Part shown: positions 1 to 7,795 of the stretch, piece after piece
Numbering within the stretch: position 1 is the first letter of the stretch
Layout: each line of letters starts with the position of its first letter
DNA from: Sulfitobacter undariae
GTDB lineage: Bacteria > Pseudomonadota > Alphaproteobacteria > Rhodobacterales > Rhodobacteraceae
NCBI RefSeq assembly: GCF_014196805.1
Contig: NZ_JACIEI010000009.1
Span: 1 to 64,000, forward strand
Length of the DNA stretch: 64,000 bases
Reading direction: 5' to 3'
The notes under the pieces: model-generated
Database searches by the model: none
What the model saw: the letters and a program-made list of their open reading frames with translations, nothing else
What the model was told of the DNA's origin: nothing
Translations under genes and position numbers: made by a program

Positions 1-94
1 GCCACTCAGCACTGGGCTGGAAAAGCCCTGTCGCCTTCGAACGAAAGGTGGCTTAAACGAGCACTTGGGGCGGCACTAAAGCGTGACAGGTCCA
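1..94 (+). mobile_element. Right end of an IS3-family insertion sequence (partial)
   Basis: The first bases encode the C-terminus of an IS3-type transposase, with its stop at 54-56. The following 38 bases would be the terminal region of the element. IS3-family elements end in CA, and a plausible outer end is the TCCA at 91-94. The other end lies outside the window, so neither the terminal repeat nor a target duplication can be checked. The exact end point is an inference. Confidence 0.5.
3..56 (+). CDS. IS3-family transposase OrfB, last 17 residues (partial)
   Basis: The third forward frame reads HSALGWKSPVAFERKVA and then TAA. The pattern HSALGxxSPxxFE is the characteristic tail of the integrase-core (rve, DDE) transposase of IS3-family elements, just after the catalytic domain. 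Only this tail is in the window, so activity and subgroup cannot be judged. It marks a mobile element directly at the 5' side of the ATPase/HNH defence pair. The short length limits the certainty of the call. Confidence 0.6.
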   Translation, partial: HSALGWKSPVAFERKVA

Positions 95-104
95 GTTCGA
101 TAGT

Positions 105-1613
105 ATGGAAATTGGTGGAAGGCGTATTCAAAGCCGTTCGGCGAGCTTCGTCCAACAGCTTGTTTTAGCTCTTGCTGAAGCCGACCAAACTAATCGGACC
201 AGACTTCTACGTCGCATGGACACCCTGGTCGAAGAGGATCAGGCAAGACGTTCGGATCAATCGGACGAATCAGGGGGGCGCATGCCGGTCGATCTGGTGT
301 CCCAAACATTGCCCGAATATCGCCCAGAACCCCGCCGCACTGGAGGCGTGGAGCAAATTCGTATCAGTAACTTCAAGGGCATCCACCAGCTGCATATCGG
401 CCTGCGCCGCTCGAGAAAACGGTCGAAGAGCACGCCCTGTCTTATGTTGCTCGGTGAGAACGCCGTAGGCAAGACAAGTGTCTTGCAGGCAATCGCTTTG
501 GCTTTAATCGGCGCTCGCCATGCCAAGAAGCTCGTGCGCGATCAGTCGGATTTTCTCCGTGCCGAAGTCGGGGGGCGCTGGGACCAGTTAAATCCCATCG
601 ATGCGACAGTAGGGGCAGACCTCCGCTTTGGCGGAGAGGCTCAGTTTCACCTCGATGCGAGCGCAAAACGGATCTACGGACCGCCAAACTCCGCCTGCGT
701 GGTCCTAGGATATGGTCCTCGTCGATACTTCGATCCACGCCGGACCACCCGTCCAAGCTCCGACCACGTCAGGGTGCGCACGCTTTTTGATCCCACTGCA
801 GCCCTTCCGTATGCGGGAGCGTGGCTGGATCAACTCGATGATAGACAGTTCAACGAGGTTGCAAAGATGATGCGGATAGTCCTGTCCCTAGGAGACGAGG
901 ACGAGGTTGTCCGAGACCTAGACGATCGCATCTGCGTTTCGCTGAGTGGTGAAATGATCCCGATCGAACGGCTCAGTGAAGGTTATCGCTCGGTTTTCGC
1001 GCTCGTTGCCGACGTGGCCCGCGAATTGCTCCGCGACTTCCGGTCGCTCGAAGACGCAGAGGCCGTTGTCCTCATCGACGAGATCGATACTCACCTGCAT
1101 CCGAGATGGAAGATGCGAGTTATGTCTTCACTTCGACGGGCACTGCCAGGTGTTCAGTTCATCGTCACGACCCATGATCCTCTCTGCCTCCGGGGAATGG
1201 ACGATGGCGAAGTAGTAGTCCTCCAACGGGACGAAGAGGGGCAAATTGTCCGACTCGATGATCTTCCAAGCATTAAAGGGATGCGTGCGGACCAGCTCCT
1301 TACTTCAGATTATTTCGGTCTGTCGAGCACGGTTGATCCAGAGACTGAGCTTAGCGTGGCACACTACGTGCGTCGAATAGGGGATCTCCCTTCAGACAGG
1401 GTAGAGGAGGCCGACAGGCTCGTCCGGCAACTTGCTTTGGGTGATGGCGCACTCGAGCAGGTCGTCCAGACCGCGCTATTGCGGTTCCTTAGCGAACGAG
1501 AAAGGCCAAAGGGCGAATTGCGACCAAACGTAAGGTTAAAAGCCGTCCAAGCTGTTATCGACGCGCTGGAAAGCAACAGACCTGTTTCCGACGGAAAGGC
1601 TGGGGGATCATGA
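105..1613 (+). CDS. ptuA: AAA/ABC-type ATPase, PtuA-like (Septu-type anti-phage system)
   Basis: This 502-residue SMC/ABC-like ATPase has Walker A GENAVGKT at 117-124, an ABC-signature-like LSEGYRS at 290-296, Walker B VVLIDEID with following HLHP at 321-333, and a switch histidine in TTHDP at 355-359. The ATPase fold starts near residue 83 (EQIRISNFKGI), so about 80 residues form an N-terminal extension. The tail DQLLTSDYFGLSST is of the kind seen in OLD/PtuA-type defence ATPases. The stop overlaps the start of the HNH gene (ATGA at 1610-1613), so the two are co-translated. In Septu, PtuA binds and holds the PtuB nuclease and ATP state controls cleavage. The ATG at 105 has no clear ribosome site and the frame is open back to 87, across the likely IS end, so the native start may have been lost. 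Family assignment is good; the exact system type is inferred. Confidence 0.72.
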   Translation: MEIGGRRIQSRSASFVQQLVLALAEADQTNRTRLLRRMDTLVEEDQARRSDQSDESGGRMPVDLVSQTLPEYRPEPRRTGGVEQIRISNFKGIHQLHIGLRRSRKRSKSTPCLMLLGENAVGKTSVLQAIALALIGARHAKKLVRDQSDFLRAEVGGRWDQLNPIDATVGADLRFGGEAQFHLDASAKRIYGPPNSACVVLGYGPRRYFDPRRTTRPSSDHVRVRTLFDPTAALPYAGAWLDQLDDRQFNEVAKMMRIVLSLGDEDEVVRDLDDRICVSLSGEMIPIERLSEGYRSVFALVADVARELLRDFRSLEDAEAVVLIDEIDTHLHPRWKMRVMSSLRRALPGVQFIVTTHDPLCLRGMDDGEVVVLQRDEEGQIVRLDDLPSIKGMRADQLLTSDYFGLSSTVDPETELSVAHYVRRIGDLPSDRVEEADRLVRQLALGDGALEQVVQTALLRFLSERERPKGELRPNVRLKAVQAVIDALESNRPVSDGKAGGS

Positions 1614-2527
1614 TTTTCGTGAGGCGAAGCGCAGAGGAGCCGGATTCTCTATCTTCCGCAGCGACGGTCCAACAGCAGCAGCGGGCGGCAAATTATTATG
1701 CGACTTGGTCACCAGGCGATGCCGGTTTCGGAGGCTTTGACCGCTACAAGCAAAATGACATCAAGGTCGAACTCAAACGAACCTTCCACCAAAAGTGTGC
1801 CTATTGCGAGAAAAAGCTGGAGAAGGGCTTCTTTGAAGTCGAGCATTATCGGCCGAAGTCGGCGGCGCTCGGCGATCCGTATCCCGGATACTGGTGGCTA
1901 GCTCTCAAATGGAACAACCTGCTTCCGACCTGCCCAGGCTGCAACAAAGGACTCCGGCAACACATCGTAACCGCTGAGATGTCCGTCAGTGAAGTCGAGG
2001 GGATACAGGCGGCAGCACCGACAACAGTTCATGGAAAGGCAGTGCAGTTTCCAGTGGGCGGCCCTCGGCTCTTGGCGAATGACGACAACCACGACGCCGA
2101 GATTCCCTTCATAATTGATCCAACGCGAATGGACCCATGCCTGGAATTGCATTGGAGAAATGATGCCACATACAGCGTTCTGGAACCTTCAGTAGGAAAT
2201 GGCGGTCCTAGCATGCGTGGTTCAGAAACAATCCGCTGTCTTGCTCTCAACCGTATCGAACTCGTCCAAGCTCGAACTGCTAAACTATCCTTTCTCAAGG
2301 CTACTCGCGAGCGCATCCTGCAAGACCTCGAAACCGGATTAGTTACAAGCAGCGACCCCGCGATTTTGGATCTCCACCTTCAATACGCGATGAAGGGTGT
2401 AGATAGTTTAAAGCTTCATGCTGAGCCTGACCAGCCATTCTCGGCTATGGCCCAGGCCTTTGTGGATGACTTCGCCGACGAATTGCGCGAATACATCGCA
2501 ATGAGAACGGCCGTCGTGGAGGCCTGA
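1610..2527 (+). CDS. ptuB: HNH endonuclease, PtuB-like / TIGR02646-type
   Basis: This 305-residue protein has a zinc-ribbon HNH core. CAYC at 63-66 is the first zinc pair, EVEHYRPK at 76-83 carries the catalytic His, and WNNLLPTCPGCN at 101-112 holds the second zinc pair and the Asn-rich part of the motif. This layout is that of the nucleases paired with PtuA in Septu and in retron Ec78-type systems. It starts inside the ATPase gene with a four-base overlap. At 305 residues it is longer than the roughly 200-240 residues I expect of PtuB; the extra length lies after the HNH core. No reverse transcriptase is present in the window, so this is not shown to be a retron. A role as the DNA-cutting effector of the pair is inferred from family knowledge. 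Confidence 0.7.
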   Translation: MIFVRRSAEEPDSLSSAATVQQQQRAANYYATWSPGDAGFGGFDRYKQNDIKVELKRTFHQKCAYCEKKLEKGFFEVEHYRPKSAALGDPYPGYWWLALKWNNLLPTCPGCNKGLRQHIVTAEMSVSEVEGIQAAAPTTVHGKAVQFPVGGPRLLANDDNHDAEIPFIIDPTRMDPCLELHWRNDATYSVLEPSVGNGGPSMRGSETIRCLALNRIELVQARTAKLSFLKATRERILQDLETGLVTSSDPAILDLHLQYAMKGVDSLKLHAEPDQPFSAMAQAFVDDFADELREYIAMRTAVVEA

Positions 2528-2803
2528 CCGTCAACGCATGGTGGTCTGAGCTGGGAGCTGACCATCGCGAATCCCTCTCAAAGCCCAGCCTCGCTCCACT
2601 TATATGCTTGGTCGCTTTGAATTTGCAAAGGGCGCTTCTTGCGTTTTTCCCTAGGTGGAGAGTCTGTCGCCAGCTCCCGCTTCTTCTAGGACGCGGCCAA
2701 TGGCATCTTTCCGCTTTTGGTGTCGATCAACACAAGGCGCAAAAACTTCCAAAACTACGAGGTGTTTATCTGGTGGTCACCAAAGCGGCTGCCAAATGGC
2801 CTA
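2528..2803. other. Intergenic stretch, nothing recognised
   Basis: A short forward frame (2608-2832) encodes 74 residues with no recognisable motif and no ribosome site. The reverse strand does not continue the DDE domain expected after the neighbouring transposase-like gene. It is probably decayed mobile DNA. Confidence 0.4.
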
Positions 2804-3298
2804 TTAAAAATTGGCATGCTCCTGTGGCCTGACGCATATTGCCGAAAGCAAAATACCCGCGTCGCCTTTCGCAATTTCAGCATTTATTATTTTCCGCACC
2901 CTGCGAGCGGACACATAGTGAATATCGAACTTCTGCGCCAAAGCATGCGCTGGCATGTCTTCCCCAATGAAGTATCTGGTCCGATACTGAATGATTGCTT
3001 CTGCCGCCCCAAACCAAACCCCCAATGACAGCCGCGATCGATGCAGTGCCGTGCCCGACGTTGCGGAAAACTGATGGCGGCATTGCTCACACTGGAAGAG
3101 GCGACGCGTCTTGATCCAACTGCCGCCTTCATTTCCGCAATTGCTACATTTAGGGCCATGTGGCCAACGCACTTCAATAAGCCGCTCCAACCTCGAAGGT
3201 TCGTCCGGGAAGCAATGGGCAACACCTTCTTCGGGCAAGCTCAGAGCAAGCGCCTGCCAAAAATACCCATCGAATTTATTAATGTCGCCTGGGTCCAC
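2804..3298 (-). CDS. IS1595-type transposase N-terminal zinc-ribbon protein, truncated
   Basis: The 164 residues resemble the start of an IS1595-family transposase. A zinc ribbon is formed by CSNC and, about 19 residues on, CEQC, followed by HQFSATSGTALHRSRLSL and WF, the typical end of that DNA-binding domain. A helix-rich segment follows (QKFDIHYVSARRVRKII), but the DDE catalytic domain is absent. The last 20 or so residues look unrelated, as if the frame had run into foreign sequence. The start is GTG at 3298, with AAGGA about 8 bases upstream, so it could still be translated. It is most likely a broken transposase gene; a domesticated DNA-binding protein is possible. Confidence 0.6.
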   Translation of the reverse strand: MDPGDINKFDGYFWQALALSLPEEGVAHCFPDEPSRLERLIEVRWPHGPKCSNCGNEGGSWIKTRRLFQCEQCRHQFSATSGTALHRSRLSLGVWFGAAEAIIQYRTRYFIGEDMPAHALAQKFDIHYVSARRVRKIINAEIAKGDAGILLSAICVRPQEHANF

Positions 3299-4118
3299 TC
3301 AGCATCCTTAATTCTGCGATCTGCCTTGGCTCCCTAAAACCAGGGCTGGCGCTCCTCCACTTCCGGCCAGTGATGCTGCTTTAAAGGCAATCGCGCAAGA
3401 AATTCTAGTGCCTCATTTCCTCCAAAAAATTGAGCGGCCGCATAATGAAGTCCAGTCACATCAATAGGTTGAGCCTCAAAACAGTAACTAAAAAAATGGT
3501 AAGTATATAAAATTAATGAAAATTAGACGTTGCGCGGCCACTTTAGGCCCGAAACGCCATGTCACATTTCACAGGAAATATTGATGTCATGGCGTGGCTA
3601 CCGGAACAAACGTCACCTGTCTGCGCGGAGCAGATCACGTTGGAAGCTGCGACAGCATCCTTTCATTCCGATACCAACTATCTAAGCCGACAAAACGCGA
3701 TGTCCCTATATGGCATAGATATGGGAAACCGCTCGGGGACAGTTGAGGGTATGCCTTCGATGGGTATGGGCGCACGCCTTTTCTTAGTTGATTTATAGGG
3801 TTTGCCAAGACACCGGATTGAGTGCCGATTTTCTGTTGAGACAGTTGTCGGTTACCACCTCCAAATTTTTTCGGTATTGTTGGATGGTCGTGATAGACGT
3901 GTGGCTAAGCAAGGCTGACTTGGCGGCAGAAGCCAAAGCGATCGGATCTGGCCGAAAATCCTCACGGTCGCAGTCCTTTTAAGAAAAGGCTACAAACCAT
4001 TCAGTTTAAAGCGTTAATTTAGCTGCGAAAAATTGTGTATGTGTGCATTAAACATTGGAAGATTATCGTGAGCGTTATACGGTAACGGTTCCAGATGAAA
4101 TGATGGGGCATCACTACC
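3299..4118. other. Gene-poor, A/T-rich gap between defence modules
   Basis: About 820 bases lack a convincing gene. The segment near 3480-3530 is visibly A/T-rich. Forward frames at 3559-3798 and 3788-3982 have no motif or good start. On the reverse strand, roughly 3337-3510, a protein-like frame ends EERQPWF just upstream of the zinc-ribbon gene; it has no clear start and matches nothing I know. The hsdM promoter must lie in the last 150 bases, but no clear -35/-10 pair was picked out. Confidence 0.4.
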
Positions 4119-6575
4119 GTGGCTATTAAAAAGACAGAACTTTATACGACACTTTGGGCCAGCTGCGACGAGCTTCGCGGTGGTATGGATGCCTCCCAGT
4201 ATAAAAATTACATCCTTACCCTTCTGTTCGTAAAATACGTTTCGGATAAATACGCGGGCGAGCGCTATGCTGAAATTGAAATTCCCGCAGGGGGGTCTTT
4301 CGCGGATATGGTTGCTGCTGATGGCCAGTCCAATATTGGCGAGCGGTTGAACGTCGTCGTTGGGGCACTTGCTACAGCAAACGGTATGGGTTGGCTTCAG
4401 AGTCCAGACAACGACTTCAACAACGAAGATCGCTTGGGCAAAGGCAAAGCCATGGTCGACAAGTTGTCAAAGCTTGTCCGCATTTTTGACGGTCTTGATC
4501 TTGGCCGAAATCGCGCTGACGGCGACGACTTGATGGGGGATGCCTACGAATACCTCATGCGTCATTTCGCGACTGAATCTGGTAAAAGTAAAGGGCAGTT
4601 TTACACGCCTTCCGAGGTATCAACGATCCTTGCAAAGGTTCTGTCTATTCCTGACGACGCATCCCGCGACACCACCGCTTACGATCCAACATGCGGTTCT
4701 GGGTCCTTGCTGCTGAAGGTGAACGCAGAAGCACCGCATGGGTTGTCTCTGAGGGGGCAAGAGAAGGAGCAAGCGACTTCTGCTCTCGCAAAGATGAACA
4801 TGGTGCTGCACAACGCGCCGTCCTCCGAGATTTGGCAGGATGACACGATTTCTGACCCCCATTGGAAAAAGGCGAATGGATCACTTGAAACATTTGACTT
4901 TGCAGTCGCCAACCCGCCTTTTTCGCTGAAGTCTTGGAGCAATGGTATTAAGGTTGAAGAAGATGAGTTCGACCGTTTTGAAGATTACGGCCAGCCGCCA
5001 GACAAAAACGGCGATTACGCCTTTCTGCTTCACATCATCAAATCGCTCAAATCCCAAGGGCGTGGTGCAGTTATTTTGCCTCACGGCGTCTTGTTCCGTG
5101 GCAATGCGGAAGCGGATATTCGGCGTGAGTTGATCAAGCAGGGCTACATCAAAGGGATTGTCGGACTGCCTGCCAACCTCTTTTATGGGACCGGCATTCC
5201 GGCTTGCATTATCGTGATCGACAAAGGTGCAAGTGGACACCAAAATCCGATCTTCATGATCGACGCCTCCAAAGGGTTCATAAAGGACGGCAACAAGAAC
5301 CGCCTGCGGGCGCAGGATATTCACCGCATCGTGGACACCTTTACGACGCGGACAGAGATCGACAGGTTTTCGCGGTTGGTGCCATTTGATGAGATTGCAA
5401 CCAAGAACGATTTTAACCTCAATATTCCCCGCTACATTGATGCCAGCGCGCCAGAGGACATTCATGATTTGAGTGCGCACCTTCAGGGTGGCATTCCGAA
5501 TGTGGACATTGATGCGTTGAAACCCTTCTGGGATGTGATGACAGATCTACGCCCAACGTTGTTTGGCGACAGTCCGCGTGATGGGTATTCGACGGCTCTT
5601 GTGGAACCCCGCGAGGTAAAGCGGACCATTTCTGAACATTCACAGTTCCAAGCGTTCAAGACGGCGTTAATGTCGCGCTTTGAAGGTTGGAAGGATCGGC
5701 AGAAGCCAATTCTGGAGAGCATCACTCAGGGGGATAAACCCAAGGCCCTGATCCGTGAGATATCTGAGGATTTGCTTTCCAGCTTCCATGGGGCTGATCT
5801 GTTGGATCAATATGACGTTTATCAAATCCTGATGACCTATTGGGAAGATGTGATGCAGGACGATGTTTATATGCTGGTGCAAGATGGCTGGTCAGTCGCC
5901 AGCACTGTGCGGCAACTGGTGCCTTACAAGGATAAAAGCGGGAACAGCAAATTCCGTGAAGATGCGGATTTTGAGGTTGGCGCGGGCAAGGCCAAGAAGA
6001 AATTCCGTTCTGATATTATTCGGCCTGATCTCGTGGTGGCAAAGTTCTTTACGGCTGAAAAAGCGGCGCTGGATGCGGCGACGCAGGCCAAGGATGATGC
6101 CATTGCGGCGCTGGAGGCCTTTATCGAGGATCACAGCGGTGAGGATAGCCTGATCGAGCGGGCGCAGGGCGATAATGGGAAATACGCTAAGGCCGAGGTG
6201 AAGCGGCAGATCAAAGAGGGCGGTGATACGCAGGAGGTTGCGGCGCTGAAAAAGCTGCTGAAGTTGCAGGAAGCCGAGACGGCGGCGAAGGCGGCGGAAA
6301 AGGTGTTGAGCGAAAAGCTGACCCAAATGGTCTTTGCCAAAATTCCTACACTGACGGAAGCCGAGGCCAAGGCGTTGGCAGTCTGTGATAAATGGCTGGC
6401 GACAATTGAAACCCGGATCGGTGATGAGATTGAACGGGTCACGCAAACCCTCGCGAACCGTGTGAAGGAATTGGAAGAGCGTTATGCCAAGCCTTTGCCC
6501 GCGCTGGAGGAGGCCGTGACCGACTATAGCGCCAAGGTTGAGGCGCATCTGCGTAAGATGGGGCTGTCATGGTGA
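4119..6575 (+). CDS. hsdM: Type I restriction-modification DNA methyltransferase subunit HsdM
   Basis: This adenine-N6 methyltransferase subunit uses AdoMet and works with HsdS to modify the recognition site. The N-terminal HsdM helical domain (1-130) is followed by QFYTP at 160-164, AdoMet motif DPTCGSG at 189-195 and catalytic NPPF at 265-268. At 818 residues it is much longer than the 500-odd of EcoKI-type HsdM. Beyond residue about 500 there is a long extension, rich in Ala, Glu and Lys with predicted coiled-coil character from about 650. The start is GTG, with GGGG about 10 bases upstream; no in-frame ATG fits better. It is first of a four-gene operon, and its stop overlaps the hsdS start (6569). 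The catalytic residues appear intact. Confidence 0.93.
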   Translation: MAIKKTELYTTLWASCDELRGGMDASQYKNYILTLLFVKYVSDKYAGERYAEIEIPAGGSFADMVAADGQSNIGERLNVVVGALATANGMGWLQSPDNDFNNEDRLGKGKAMVDKLSKLVRIFDGLDLGRNRADGDDLMGDAYEYLMRHFATESGKSKGQFYTPSEVSTILAKVLSIPDDASRDTTAYDPTCGSGSLLLKVNAEAPHGLSLRGQEKEQATSALAKMNMVLHNAPSSEIWQDDTISDPHWKKANGSLETFDFAVANPPFSLKSWSNGIKVEEDEFDRFEDYGQPPDKNGDYAFLLHIIKSLKSQGRGAVILPHGVLFRGNAEADIRRELIKQGYIKGIVGLPANLFYGTGIPACIIVIDKGASGHQNPIFMIDASKGFIKDGNKNRLRAQDIHRIVDTFTTRTEIDRFSRLVPFDEIATKNDFNLNIPRYIDASAPEDIHDLSAHLQGGIPNVDIDALKPFWDVMTDLRPTLFGDSPRDGYSTALVEPREVKRTISEHSQFQAFKTALMSRFEGWKDRQKPILESITQGDKPKALIREISEDLLSSFHGADLLDQYDVYQILMTYWEDVMQDDVYMLVQDGWSVASTVRQLVPYKDKSGNSKFREDADFEVGAGKAKKKFRSDIIRPDLVVAKFFTAEKAALDAATQAKDDAIAALEAFIEDHSGEDSLIERAQGDNGKYAKAEVKRQIKEGGDTQEVAALKKLLKLQEAETAAKAAEKVLSEKLTQMVFAKIPTLTEAEAKALAVCDKWLATIETRIGDEIERVTQTLANRVKELEERYAKPLPALEEAVTDYSAKVEAHLRKMGLSW

Positions 6576-7786
6576 AGGCGGGGTATAAGCAGACCGAGGT
6601 TGGGGTGATCCCAGAGGATTGGGATGTCCTTACGCTTAATGGAATTGCCAATATTGCCACAGGGAGCACGCCGCCGACGCATGATCGAACTCTGTATGGA
6701 GATGAACACCTGTTCGTAAGTCCGACTGATCTCGGTAGAGTTAAAAATGTTACGACTTCGCTAAAGATGCTTTCTTCAAAGGGTTTTCGAAGTTCCCGCA
6801 GATTTCCCGAAGGTTCAACCCTTTTTGTTTGTATAGGATCGACCATTGGTAAGACTGGGTTGGCAAAGGTTGAGCTCACGTCAAACCAACAGATCAATGC
6901 GGTGTTTCCATCGAATGCACTGGTATCAGAATTCACTTATCAAATGCTGACTTATCGCGCCCCCACGATAACCTTGGGTGCGTCGGAACAAGCATTACCA
7001 ATGATCAATAAAAGTGAATTTGGTAAAACAAAAGTATCTGTTCCCACTATCAACGAACAAAAAGCCATCGCGGGGGCTTTGTCGGATGTGGATGGGTTGA
7101 TTGCGGGGTTGGAGGCGTTAATTGCGAAGAAGCGCAGCCTCAAGACCGCCACGATGCAGCAGCTCCTCACAGGCAAAACGCGGTTGCCGGGGTTCGGTGA
7201 GGGCGTCGGGATGAAGCAGACCGAGCTTGGGGAGATTCCTGAGGATTGGGAAGTATTTAATTTCGGCGACCACTTCATCATATTCGCTGGTGGAGATGTG
7301 CCGAAGCATTCTGTATCTCAAATCCGTTCAGAAAAGCACCCACATCCGATTTTTGCAAATGCGATTCAGCACGAAGGTATTTACGGATATACGGCTGAAA
7401 AACGTTCTGAAGGCGATGCCGTCACGATAACCGCACGCGGTTTTTTGGGTCACGCAGAATATCGCATCGCTCCGTTCTTCCCGATCGTTCGCTTGTTGGT
7501 ATTGGAACCTTGCGGTGGTCTCGATGCAAAGTTTTCGACTTACGCCATCAATGAGGGCGTAGAGTTTACCATTGAAAGCACAGGTGTTCCGCAACTCACT
7601 GCTCCACAGGTAAAGAAATATTCTCTCTTCGGGCCAAAAGACAAAAATGAGCAGGTGGCGATTGCTGAAACGCTGGCGGATTTTGATGTTCTGATTACCG
7701 CTCTGGCATCGAAGCTTTCAAAAACCAAAGCCCTCAAGCAAGGCATGATGCAAGAACTGCTCACAGGGCGCACGCGTTTGATTTAA
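6569..7786 (+). CDS. hsdS: Type I restriction-modification specificity subunit HsdS
   Basis: This 405-residue protein dictates the bipartite DNA target for both methylation and cleavage. It has two target-recognition domains, roughly 15-165 and 225-370. Each is introduced by the same motif (YKQTEVGVIPEDW at 6-18; MKQTELGEIPEDW at 215-227) and followed by a conserved helix (LKTATMQQLLTGKTRL at 191-206; LKQGMMQELLTGRTRL at 389-404). This two-fold repeat is the hallmark of HsdS and allows domain exchange. The two recognition domains differ from each other, so the target should be asymmetric. The start overlaps the hsdM stop by 7 bases. Confidence 0.95.
   Translation: MVKAGYKQTEVGVIPEDWDVLTLNGIANIATGSTPPTHDRTLYGDEHLFVSPTDLGRVKNVTTSLKMLSSKGFRSSRRFPEGSTLFVCIGSTIGKTGLAKVELTSNQQINAVFPSNALVSEFTYQMLTYRAPTITLGASEQALPMINKSEFGKTKVSVPTINEQKAIAGALSDVDGLIAGLEALIAKKRSLKTATMQQLLTGKTRLPGFGEGVGMKQTELGEIPEDWEVFNFGDHFIIFAGGDVPKHSVSQIRSEKHPHPIFANAIQHEGIYGYTAEKRSEGDAVTITARGFLGHAEYRIAPFFPIVRLLVLEPCGGLDAKFSTYAINEGVEFTIESTGVPQLTAPQVKKYSLFGPKDKNEQVAIAETLADFDVLITALASKLSKTKALKQGMMQELLTGRTRLI
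6581..6622 (+). repeat. HsdS internal repeat A, copy 1
   Basis: Encodes the conserved lead-in to the first recognition domain (residues 5-18). It pairs with copy 2 at 7208-7249; the protein is nearly identical, with substitutions at Y/M, V/L and V/E. Confidence 0.8.
7139..7186 (+). repeat. HsdS internal repeat B, copy 1 (central conserved helix)
   Basis: Encodes the spacer helix LKTATMQQLLTGKTRL (residues 191-206), which is repeated near the C-terminus at 7733-7780. Confidence 0.8.
7208..7249 (+). repeat. HsdS internal repeat A, copy 2
   Basis: Encodes GMKQTELGEIPEDW (residues 214-227), the lead-in to the second recognition domain. Confidence 0.8.
7733..7780 (+). repeat. HsdS internal repeat B, copy 2 (C-terminal conserved helix)
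   Basis: Encodes LKQGMMQELLTGRTRL (residues 389-404) at the very end of the protein. It is the partner of the central helix. Confidence 0.8.
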
Positions 7787-7795
7787 GGAATTAAT

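Noticed and set aside
1-2527. Retron (reverse transcriptase plus PtuA/PtuB effector)
   Set aside because: No reverse transcriptase gene or msr/msd-like repeat is visible; the upstream neighbour is an IS end. It could lie further left but cannot be claimed.
2608-2832. Short forward frame after the HNH gene
   Set aside because: No start signal, no motif, and it lies in decayed mobile DNA.
3559-3982. Two short forward frames in the gene-poor gap
   Set aside because: No ribosome sites and no family resemblance; the gap is better treated as noncoding or decayed.
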